Source: Ryuthela nishihirai
Taxonomy: Eukaryota > Arthropoda > Arachnida > Araneae > Heptathelidae
Length of the DNA: 64,000 nucleotides
Reading direction: 5' to 3'
Assembly (NCBI GenBank): GCA_038380435.1
Contig: JAWZYU010000028.1
Coordinates: forward strand, 19,576,201 to 19,640,200
A program made the position numbers and the translations under genes. Shown in pieces: positions 11,323 through 22,600 of the stretch. Each line of letters starts with the position of its first letter. Positions within the stretch are counted from its first letter, which is position 1. The notes under the pieces are model-generated. The model did no database searches, was not told the DNA's origin, and worked only from the letters and a program-made list of their open reading frames with translations.

Positions 11323-12146
11323 TATATAGAGAGCCGCGAGCAGAGAGGGTGAAGGGAGATCATAACAGTTTTGGAAGCCAGGAGATAGAGCAAGAGTTTT
11401 AGTGAGCAGAGGAGCAAGACGTTTCCTACTGTACTAGGTAAGTTACAATGAGTTGTTAATCCCAATACAAAGTTACCTAAAAGTTCCCGAGATGAAATGA
11501 TTTTGATGAATTGTGAAATGGAAATAGCACTGTAAATAAATATGTCTTTTGTTCAAGAACAATTATCTGCCATTGTTTACTCTTCGTGTAGGAGGATAAT
11601 CTTTTCCCCCTGTATAACATTGGGGTTCTAAGTATTTAAATAGGTACAACGTAATGTATTAATAATCGATTAAAGTCAAAATATTACGGAGCGGAGAATT
11701 ATTCAATTGCATGCCATCCGTAAAACGTCACCTCTCGCCTCAATTTAATCCTGAAATGCAGTTTCTTCTACGTTTACTATGCATATTATGAAACCCTTTT
11801 CGTGGTTTCAGTAAATAGGGGTATTTATTCCATTTTTTTTTTTTTTGATTTGGCAAGTGTGAATTTGATTGTTTGGGGGTTTTGTGGCGCATCAGCATTT
11901 GACACTGTATACACACTGAAAGCATAATTTATTATACACACCACACCCATACACAAGCTGTCAAATAATGTGACCAGCTGAGGAAGATGGAGTGTTCCAT
12001 ATCCGTTACTGCAGAACCTCTAGAATTTCCACATGTGACCATCATACGTGTATACCTGAACTACATCAAAACCTGCAAAACTTGATGCTGCCGGGGGGGC
12101 GGGGGGGGGAATGTGGATGTTTGAAGTGAGCACCACTTCTGTCGTA

Positions 12147-12551
12147 TCATAACGTTGGGTTGAGTTGTTTTACCTCTGAACGGCACTTTTTTGCACACCA
12201 TGGGCTAAATGGCCAGGTCACATGGACCCCGAAGGCTCAGAGAAGGTTGGGGGAGGGGACCCACTGGAACAGCTGTTGGGAGACAGATGGTAGCCTCCCG
12301 TCAAGGCCATCCAGCGTGTTCTTTAACGTGCACAGAGTATGGCTCTCCCGCACACGGGGCCACGGCTTAACGTCCCATCCGACGGACGGCGGCCTTTCCA
12401 AGCCCATCGGTGTCCCCTACTGACCGTGGCCAGGGCGGGGAATTTTGCGGAGATAAATCTCAACGCTGACCCAGCTGGGACTCGAAGCTGGGAACTACAG
12501 ATTACGAGCCTGGCGCGCTACCGACTGAGCCGCCCCCACTCATAACGTTGG
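12147..12551 (-). mobile_element. SINE-A, full length, 12 bp TSD
   Basis: SINE 12159-12539. TSD TCATAACGTTGG at 12147-12158 and 12540-12551. The target lies inside the Tc1 element at 11910-13925. Confidence 0.94.
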
Positions 12552-13347
12552 AGCCGAGGTATGGAGTGCAGATGATAACGTCGGCAATCAACCACATGGC
12601 AGCTATGAAGGCTTGTGCAAAGATCATTCGATCCATGACGACATGAATGGGCTATTGCAGCTCATGTCCACATCGAATACTCTTGTCAACAGCACGTCTC
12701 TAGGCTATGAGGTTGCAGTGGGTAAATGAACATTTCCCATGGACCATGTAAGACTTGAAACAGGTACCTTGGTTGGACGAATTGAAGATGTTGCATGTGC
12801 GGCGTAGACATACAAGGCCATGGACCCCAGTTATCAAGTAGGGGTGTTACAGTCTGGTGGAGGAAATGTTTTGTCGTGTGTTTACATGGGCCACCTTTGT
12901 GCCCCCCTGTACCTATTGAGACCACCTCTACCTACTCTGACTATTGATACAATGTTGATGATCGCAGTTATTTACTCCCTTTAATTTAGAACCCTTGAGA
13001 AGAGCATATTGAAGAGATTACTAAAGTGAGAGTAACGCACCACGATATTGGATTCTTCACCGAGGACACCACTCAAACTGTAATGGCGACCCGGACATTG
13101 ACGAATACGTCATTACTGAACTATTGCAAGATAATTTTACCACACAAGGCTACGTTGACGCACTACGATCACCTACACCCGTTCTTGGCTATCCATGTCC
13201 ACAGCAGGAAGCCTTTCAACTAGTTTGACGAAAAATTGATAACAGCATTCCACTGAGTTTACAATCTTCGAATGGCCATCTCTCTCTCCAGATTTGAACT
13301 CTATCGAGGATCTATAGAACGGTGGAACGATGCATTTGAATCCGAAA

Positions 13348-13757
13348 CCCACCACTGGGTTGGGTTGTTTTACCTTTGAGCGGCACTTTTTTGCACACCA
13401 TGGGCTAAATGGCCAGGTCACATGGACCCCGAAGGCTCAGGGAAAGTTGGGGGAGGGACCCACTGGAACAGCTGTTGGGATATAGATGGTAGCCTCCCGT
13501 CATGGCCATCCAGCGTGTTCTTTAACGTGCACAGGGTATGGTTCTCACGCACACGGGGCCACGGCTTAACGTCCCATACGACGGACGGTGGCCTTTCCAA
13601 GCCCATCGGTTCCCCCACTGACTGGGCAGGGCGGGGAATTTTTGCGAAGATAAATCTAAACGCTGACCCAGCTGGGACTCGAACCTGGGAACTACAAATT
13701 ACGAGTCTGGCGCGCTACCGACTGAGCCCCCCCCCCCCCCACCCCACCCATCACTGG
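13348..13757 (-). mobile_element. SINE-A inside Tc1 remnant
   Basis: SINE 13359-13746 with TSD CCCACCACTGG / CCCATCACTGG. It carries the variant GGGAAAGTTGGGGGAGGGAC, also seen in the copy at 14477, and its head ends in a C-run. Confidence 0.9.
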
Positions 13758-13964
13758 AAACTCTCGGATGTTTACATACTGTTCTCCTGGAATCATGGGC
13801 CTGAATACCACCCAAACGTTTCAAAGACCTGGCAGAGTTCCAGCCACGACATGCTCCTGCTATGAAGGCGAACGGGAAACTCGCACATTAGGTGGATGTG
13901 TTTAATAAGTTGTCCTTTCAGTGTATATACTGTATAGATAGTTGTGAGTGGCCGAGTGACAAGG

Positions 13965-14858
13965 GTTGGGTTGTTTTACCTCTGAGCGGCACTTTTTTGC
14001 ACACAATGGGCTAAATGGCCAGGTCACATGGACCCCGAAGGCTCAGAGAAGGTTGAGGGTGGGGACCCACTGGAACAGCTGTTGCGAGACAGATGGTAGT
14101 CTCCTGTCAAGGCCTTCCAGCGTGTTCTTTAACGTGCACAGGGTATGGCTCTCCCACACACGGGGCCACGGCTTAACCTCCCATCCGACGGACGGTGGCC
14201 TTTCCAAGCCCATCGGTGTCCCCTACTGACCGTGGGCAGGGCGGGGAAATTTTGCGGAGATAAATCTCAATGCTGACCCAGCTGGGAATCGAACCTGGGA
14301 ACTACAGATTACGAGCCTGGCGCGCTACCGACTGAGCCACTCCCGCCCCACCCACCACTGGAAACTCTCGGATGTTTACAGACTGTTCTCCTGGAATCAT
14401 GGGCCCCAATACCACCCAAACGTTTCAAAGACCTGGCAGAGTTCCAGCCACGACATGCTCCTGCTATGAAGGCGTTGGTTGGTTGGTTGTTTTACCTCTG
14501 AGCGGCACTTTTTTGCACACCATGGGCTAAATGGCCAGGTCACATGGACCCCGAAGGCTCAGGGAAAGTTGGGGGAGGGACCCACTGGAACAGCTTTTGG
14601 AAGACAGATGGTAGCCTCCCGTCAAAGCCATCCAGCGTGTTCTTTAACGTGCACAGGGTATGGCTCTCCCGCACACGGGCCACGGCTTAACGTCTCATCC
14701 GACGGACGGTGGCCTTTCCAAGCCCATCGGTGTCCCCTACTGACCGTGGGCAGGGAATTTTGCGGAGAAAAATATCAATGCTGGCCCAGCTGGGACTCCA
14801 ACTAGGGAACTACAGATTACGAGCCTGGCGCGCTACCGACTGAGCCACCCCCGCCCCA
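13965..14858 (-). mobile_element. Composite: SINE-A, copied Tc1 flank, SINE-A
   Basis: SINE-A at 13965-14347, then 14348-14476, which is a near-identical copy of Tc1 sequence 13744-13874 (starts CCACCACTGGAAACTCTCGG), then SINE-A at 14477-14858. The copied flank shows that this is a duplication, or a retrotransposed read-through, and not three independent insertions. Possible weak TSD GTGACAA / GTGATAA. Confidence 0.85.
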
Positions 14859-17202
14859 TGTGATAATTGGGAAATAAATGTTATTTATTATCACTCACTT
14901 TGTTCAGTCGTAATGATTTATCCGATATACTTTGCATATTCCAAACTTTTTTTTAGATAAGTGTATTTATGAGTAAATCTACTAATTCTCCAAGATTAAA
15001 ATATATAAGGCAAAAACTCTTTGTTTTAAATTTTTTGCAAGGTTGTAATAAATTAATAGAAATATTTAAGTGGTTAAATATCAGTTATCTGGGTGCAACG
15101 TGAAACATTTTTTCGTTATAAGCTGTCATCGACTTCAGTTTCGTCGTTTCAGTTCAGTAATTCTACTTAAAACTTAAATCTGTTATCACTACTCGTAACA
15201 TGAAAAAATATATATTACTGATCTTGCCTGTGGTTAAAATTAAATAACTCAAAGAGAAGACTTAGTTTTTTTTATCACTTTTTATTGAAAAATAAATCAA
15301 CACAATCCGCACAGCAGTATGTGTCATAACAAGGAATTCGAATTGCAATATTGATGCTTCAGCTCTTAACAGTGTGCTGGATTACATAGCGAAAAAAACT
15401 GGCTTTGTGTGCACAATATTTCAGCAACTGTCGGAACTCTCAGCGAAATTATTTGTTGATTGAAAAAGACGCGTAGATGCCACTGAACAAGATTCAGGGA
15501 TGTGAAAAAAAAAAAAACAATGCAGTCATCTGGGATGAAAATGAATGAATTTACAAAATGAAAATTTTTTTAATCCATTTAGTAGCTTTTCTCTTTTTTT
15601 ATCTTTCGTGTTAGCATTACAAACACATATTTGGCACAAAAGTTTTAAATGTCTTGACTACAAATGCTAGTCATTGTATTCATATTTTTACTAATTTCTG
15701 AACATTGTTATCACTCTTTACAATATAACTTTGCGCTATCTTTTTTTCAGTTTGCATTTAGAAATCCTGCTTATATTTTAAATGTCTGCAGGATGGACTA
15801 TTTATTATCACCGATATGTTTATCGTCTTTACGAGGAACTAAAAATATGCAACTAAAAGAACACAAAACTTGACTCAAAAAAAATTACTAAAAGGAACTT
15901 TTAATTTCAATCAGTAGATTAATGAATACAATTACCAGCATTTCTTTCCCAGTTTTCCTTAAATGGGTATTATTTTTTTTTCTGCTCCTATCCTTTTTTT
16001 TCCGATAAATATCTTTGAACTGTATAGTCTAATTCTTTTAAACAAATTCTAATTCCTCAATTTTAAGATCTAAAATTTTCTAATAGTATAGTGTGCCTTG
16101 AAGCAGTGTTTTTTTTTAACCAGGGTCTATTTTTTAAATAAATTAACATGACTGCAGTTACCACAAAACATGCTTTGAGTAACATTTCTATTTTGATTAA
16201 AAAGAAAAACGCCCTTGATTAAATCAAGGGTAAAGAAAGCCTCCTAAATGACGAAAAATCAGGATGAAATTGTGTAAGAGCGAAATTTGGACGGCGAATT
16301 AATTTAAAAGAATTAAGTTACACATCAGCCATCCCTCGTCCCGCGGAGGTTTGAAAGTATCCTGTCTTAATAATACGCCGCATATCTGCGAGTGTGAACC
16401 GTAGCAAAAGGAAAGCATAAATAAGAATGGCCATCAGATGTAGTCCGTTTCTCAGAAACATTTTGAAATTATCATTATATGATGTCAGTTTTGTATGAAA
16501 TTACTGAAATGACATTTCATGCGACTAGGTGATCATTGGGAGTTGTACGATTCTATGGTGTAAAAGCAAAACCTGCGAATACGCATTCAAAAACAAAATT
16601 ATAAACTGTGGTTTAATGGTGGACTGGTTATTAACTCTTCAACTTAGAATGCACGTTTATCAGAAACATTACACCATCGCAGATGACTGGACAGGTTACA
16701 CAAGATCTATAGCTATTGTGCTACCCTTTCTGTTTATCCTTTACAACAGCTGAATAAATTAAAATCCTTAAATGAATTAAAAATAATTTAAGGTTAAAAT
16801 AAATTAATCTTAATGCTAACGTTATATAATATTGTTGATATTGATTGGAAACGTTAATATTTACAAAATGTTAAGCTATTGAAAGGGAGGTTTCCTTTTA
16901 CCAATAAGAGTTGCTTAGAGCAGCATATTTATTGTGGATAAACTCATTCCACTTTGAAGAGTTAAAGTTACAGTATTTTTCAATAAACGTTAATGAAACA
17001 GTTTAGGTTTGAAATGGGAGGAAAACAGCAGTAAAAGTTAATGGTAGTAATAAAATTTGACCTATTTATGTCTGGTAACATAGTTAAGAACCGTTAAAAG
17101 GTACTTTCAATTTTTTAACAAAACGAAATCTTAACGAATCTTCGAAATCATTAAGTACCTCATTAAGTCCCTATCATTAATTTTCAGCAATCGCAGAAAA
17201 TA
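14859..17202. other. Long AT-rich stretch, no gene seen
   Basis: 2.3 kb of AT-rich sequence with only short chance open frames. A small perfect hairpin (CCCTTGATTAAATCAAGGG) lies at 16211-16229. Confidence 0.35.
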
Positions 17203-17785
17203 TACAGGGTGATTCAAAACTTATCGTTCAAATTTCGTGGGGAGGTAGGAAATAAGTCAGGAAACCGATTTCACATAGGAAAGTATGTCCGCAAATGTAC
17301 GCATGCGTATGTAGAGGGCGCTGTGTGTACCCAACCAGTGTACAGCTCGCCCGACCACTCCCGCTGTCATCAGTGTACGAGCTGACTTACTAGTGATAAG
17401 ATGAATGAAATACCATGAGTACGAGACCCCCGTCGACAGTGAAATGGACCTAATTGCACAAATAGTGGCCGCCGCAGGCATTGTCCGTGATATGCCAGGC
17501 GTTTTTGAAAATGTTCGGCGGTCAATGCAACGGCGCTGTGAATCCTGTGTCCGTGTAAATGGTCGCAATTTTGAGCACCTACTGTGAACCTGTACTTTAC
17601 CTTGTTGGAATAAAAGTCACATTCGTTACCACTTAACTGTACTGTTTCCTTGTGTTCACTTTACTTGTCCATTTTGTTCATGTAGGATGACGTTTGCGGA
17701 CATACTTTCCTATGTGAAATCGGTTTCCTGACGTATCCCCTACCTCCCCACGAAATTTGAACGATAAGTTTTGAATCACTCTGTA
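17203..17785 (+). mobile_element. Deleted mariner-like element with long TIRs and transposase C-terminus
   Basis: Ends TACAGGGTGATTCAAAACTT and AAGTTTTGAATCACTCTGTA form TIRs extending about 90 bp (through GTATGTCCGCAAA/TTTGCGGACATAC). Between them lies only the last part of a transposase (17405-17587): ETPVDSEMDLIAQIVAAAG and VRRSMQRRCESCVRVNGRNF, a C-terminal signature I know from insect mariner-type transposases. An internal deletion derivative. Confidence 0.87.
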
Positions 17786-19358
17786 GATATCTGAAGATAT
17801 TTACAGTTAAATTTTAATTTAAACGACTCAGAGTAAATTGCATTTGTTTAAAGTGCCATATAGTGAGAATAATCATTTTTGTGATAGAGACCGCAAAAGT
17901 TTAGAGATGCAAGTTTCATTAAACACAATTTTTCTGTTAGAGATTTTAAAAGAAACCCGGGTCTTTAATTTAGGAAGGAAATCTTGAAAGCTTTTCCTAC
18001 TTAAGTATACACAATCCAGTGTCTATATATCTATGAATGATTTATAGTTTGTAAACTTCTTTAATAATTGTGGATTCTTCAGATTGCAATGTTTTGTGGA
18101 ATTTATGACAATCAATTTTCTCAGCCAAAAGTGAAAACTTGTCAGTTTCTAATAATTATTATAGTTTTTTGTATCAGTTTAATTCATTGACTATTCATTT
18201 GTAATAACTGCTTCAACGCACATTTTCCTAGAAAAATATTTATCCAACTTCCTACTAAAACAATCCTTATAGACATGGAATGCTTTATAACAGTATCCAC
18301 CACCATGAAATACATCTAATGAATATGACTTTCTCCCCTAAAATGACAATAGCTTCGAGTGATTTTTTGTTTACACTGAAAGCTAGTATCAATAAACATT
18401 CTGTTCGAAATGTATGATTAAATAGATTTAAAACTGAGAAGAAATATTAAAAAAATGAAAATTCATTTTCTGTAAGAGGTGACTTAAATTTTGTTTATAG
18501 CCAAAAACAAACATTTTAGGCTTATTAAATATTCTTTATCAGACAGGAAATTTTAACTTCAAATATATACTCTGTATAATCTACGGGGACTAAGGCATAC
18601 GAACACATTGGCATCTAAATAATCCTGGCTCTCATTGGAATATAGACATTTATAAACCCAGGTATCTGCATGTTATTATAAAACTATATATATATATGGC
18701 TCATACCAACAGAAGATAAAATTCATTATAAAAATATTTTAGACATAAGAAACACCTATATATAAAAAAAAGCAAATGTTTAACAATATATAGCATTTTT
18801 GTCTAAAACGTATATAAAAGTATTAAAGTACTAAACGTATTACAATACTGTCAAGGTACCTAAACAACCCAAGTCTTGTGAATCACATCTTGTTTTGCAT
18901 GTTTGTCCATTCAATGTACTCCATTTTGTTCTGCTGTTCTTGTGAACACTAAACCAGTCTGCTCCGAAAGGACTTTCTCGGTATGTCATGGATAAAGATG
19001 GCGCAAAAAATACAAAGCTAAGATTCTGCTGAAAACTTCACACACTAATACTGCAAGTTTGAAGAGAATCGAGAAGCGTTTCAATGTCAATCAATGCAGA
19101 CAACTATCTCTTAAAATCTTGCATCAAGTTCTTAAGACCTCCTCTGTTCAATACGCTTGTCTAAGCAAGAACCAAGTCAAAATCTTTCTGACCATTCTTC
19201 GGCAGTCTCGATTATTCAGGAAAGTGCTCCAAGCTTCATACTACGTCACTTTCCACGTGATAATGAGTAGTTAGCATTCCTTGCTTGAGGAAGAGAACCA
19301 GCCAACTTCCACGGCATTTGTCGAGTGGCGAAGTTGCAATGACCTTCGAGTCTTATCG
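17786..19358. other. 3' flank / probable 3' UTR side of DSTYK
   Basis: AT-rich sequence below the DSTYK stop codon. I see no second gene and no clear single poly(A) signal to choose. It contains the 34 bp source segment (18414-18447) that recurs inside the MITE at 19954-19987. Confidence 0.4.
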
Positions 19359-19630
19359 CTATCTCGACACGGAATTTTCCGTTACGATCAGATACGATCT
19401 GCTGGAAGATTCGTTGAATGTCGACCAACAGTCTGATCCATGAGAATGGCTGAACTCGTCGGAATGACTCACGACGACCACGCGCTGGGTCTTGAACCTC
19501 TCCAAAATCTCGGCTACCCTCGTTTCAACATGCCCTGGCAAAGGTCGGCGAGATGGGTTACCATGCCAGCAGTCACACATCAATTTCCAACATTCGTCAT
19601 CGAAATACGGCAATCTCTCCGGGCGCATTC
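19359..19630 (-). CDS. DSTYK: DSTYK exon E15 (last coding exon, stop)
   Basis: 272 bp; completes residue 820 (Gly), encodes 821-909, then TAG at 19359-19361. It begins [20 protein letters not shown], then the Arg-Pro of the kinase C-lobe (SRRPLPG). A tail of about 50 residues rich in Ser and His differs from the short vertebrate tail. The acceptor is TTAATTTTCCAG. Confidence 0.95.
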
Positions 19631-22600
19631 CTGGAAAATTAAAACAATCACATTCACACTTTGCTGAATTCGACTAAACTCGTTTACTTCTTTTAGAATA
19701 CACGAAGCAAGAATAAAACATTCATTGTTTGATAATGAAATTCGCGTTTAATAATTCGTAATAATTATAATTGGAAGGTGAAAAAAAGTTAGCTGATAAA
19801 TTATTGATGGGAGTGGTACAGTCGCTCAAAAAAGTATCCGAACACTACGGTTGATTACAGAATTCAGAAAAAATATCTGGCAACGATTTTTTTTAGAAAT
19901 TAGTGATCTGGCAACCTTCGTGTCCACGTGACACGAAGGTTGCCAGATCACTAATGATTAAATAGATTTAAAACTGAGAAGAAATATAAAACCACGTGAC
20001 ACGAAGGTTGCCAGATCACTAATTTCTAAAAAAAATCGTTGCCAGATATTTTTTCTGAATTCTGTAATCAACCATAGTGTTCGGATACTTTTTTGAGCAG
20101 GGGTGGCTCAGTCGGTAGCGCGCCAGGCTCGTAATCTGTAGTTCCCAGGTTCGAGTCTCAGCTGGGTCAGCGTTGAGATTTATCTCCGCAAAAATTCCCC
20201 GCCCTGCCCACGGCCAGTGGGGGACACCGATGGGCTTGGAAAGGCCGCCGTCCGTCGGATGGGACGCTAAGCCGTGGCCCCGTGTGCGGGAGAACCATAC
20301 CCTGTGCACGTTAAAGAACACGCTGGATGGACTTGACGGGAGGCTACCATCTGTCTCCCAACAGCTGTTCCAATGGGTCCCCTCCCCCCAACCTTCTGAG
20401 CCTTCGGGGTCCATGTGACCTGGCCATTTAGCCCATGGTGTGCAAAAAAGTGCCGCTCAGAGTTAAAACAACCCAACCCTCCTTTTCCCTCTTATCCTTT
20501 AGAATAAAGACCCCCCCTCCCCTTCCCCCTTCCAACTCCGGTGTCTTTGGGTACGAATCACACTCCTGCTGAAATTAAAAAGTTTTCAGCTTTCATTTAT
20601 TCTAAGCTTCACAAGTCTCTTGCCTGTGTGCGTTACTAAAATTTAACTGCAAAGTGAGGCTGAGAATAACTTTAATGACACTTTTAATTCAAAAGTTAAA
20701 AAATTTTATATTTACCGACATTTTATCTAACGTGTAATGCCTCAGCTGCCTTACAAGTAGTTGGAACCATTTTCTGATGTTTCCAAGAGAATGCCTATCG
20801 GAGGTTGTAAAGCTTTATCCAGCTGCAACTAACTCCCTTATAGACAGAATTACTTAAGTGTTAAAAGAACTATTTTTTATATTCTGTCTTGATATTAAAA
20901 ATTCTAGTAAAATATTTTACCACAGTTTATTTCAGAAATAAACGCATTAATTATAATCGAAGTTTCTTAAAAGTATAACTATTTGTGAAAAGGCTAAATG
21001 TGACTAACCAATCTTAGATATTTGTACATCAAAATATATTTTTTGCTAATGGATGAATATTTAAATTAAAATTAAGTTGCTTAGAGTGACCCTAGAAGCA
21101 GCAGCGATGAATTTTCGACAGTTACGAGAGGTATTGTATAAAAATACAATACCTCTCGCAAAACAGTAGTGGCGCTATCTGTTATTAATCATAGAAAGTT
21201 TCTGTGATTAATAATAGATAGCGCCACTACTGTTTTGCAAAGTGAAGTTAGTAATCCAAACATCGATCTTAAGGTAGTTTGAAATAAGTATAATATTCAT
21301 ATTAAAAGGTCGTGTTTTATTCTACTAAATGTCTGGCATTTTAGAGTATTTACACTGCCCCTACTAGGGTTAAAGATTAGTAATTTTCGATACGCACCTC
21401 TTTTAATAAGACTGAAAAGATCTTCTTTGTGAGAGCATTGCTCGTAGACGTAGGGAAGCCTCGGTTGGCCGGAACAGATATACCAGAAGAGAACTCCAAA
21501 TGCATACACATCGACGCTGTTGTCATAGTGACCGCTAAGAAGCTCAGGAGCCATGTGAATGGGTGTTCCCACCACGCTGCCAGACATCATTACTTCAACT
21601 TTACAAAATCCAAGGTCTGATAATTTGGCTCTATTGTCTTTGTCCAGCTGTTAAAAGAAATTACCTCATTGAATGAAATTCAGTAGGAACAAATAAAAGT
21701 TGAACATTTTATGAAAGATCCAACTTATCAAATTGAGCAAATGACTAATAGGAATAAATATTCCTTTTAACAGAGTATTTAAAATATCTGAGTAGTTAAA
21801 TCTGAATTTTTATATTTAAAATGCTTTTAGAAGTTTTTATTAATCAAAAATTATATGAAACTGTTTTTCGAAATCAGTTCAGAAAAGTAACAGATAACCA
21901 GAGCAGGTTCTGTAGGCTCTAAGTGTTACGGCGTGAAAATCGTGGTATTCAACATTTTGAAATAATATAGATTTCTAGAGTACTTTTTGTCGGCAATTAG
22001 TAATAAACTGTACATGCTTTAAGGTCTAAAAATCAGTAGGATAAGCACCGAAACTTCCATGTTATTGATATCAAATGTTTTTGGCAAATCACTTATCAAA
22101 ATTGATCTCTAAAAAAAATTTGAAACACGCAGAAAAATTTGTCGTTAATTCAGAACAAGTCAAGAAGAATTAACTGAAAAAATTTCGAGGAAATTATCAT
22201 TTAGTTTAACGTCGATATCAGTTTCAGGGGAAATATTGTCTTGAATCGGATGGGATACAAACCCACGACCTACTGATGTCAGGAACTTTCTGTCTACGGT
22301 ATACAATTTTCTGTCTCTCATGAAGGTATTGCCCAAATGTTCGAAGTCATAAGAAGCATATGGCAAGTATGTCATGAAGATGGCAGGTATGTTACAAGTA
22401 TATAATTAAAGAAATTTTTCGACGTTTTTATTCAACTGTCATGGAATGTATCACTCTTAGTTTAACGTCGATATCAGCAGTCAGAGCACCTGACATGTTA
22501 TCAGGAGGCAGTAGGTTCTTATCCCACTCGCTAAAGACAAGGTTTACTCTAAAATTGATATCGACGTTAAACTAAGAGTGATACTTTCCTTGATAGTTGA

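Larger units (their letters stand above)
11910..13925 (+). mobile_element. Decayed Tc1-like transposon containing two SINE-A copies
   Basis: The left end TACACACTGAAAGC and right end CTTTCAGTGTA are inverted, and the similarity continues about 38 bp inward. Removing the SINEs at 12159-12539 and 13359-13746 leaves about 1.2 kb, the Tc1 size. Plus-strand pieces include RLQWVNEHFPW and FEWPSLSPDLNSIEDL (last catalytic block), with many stops. Confidence 0.82.
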
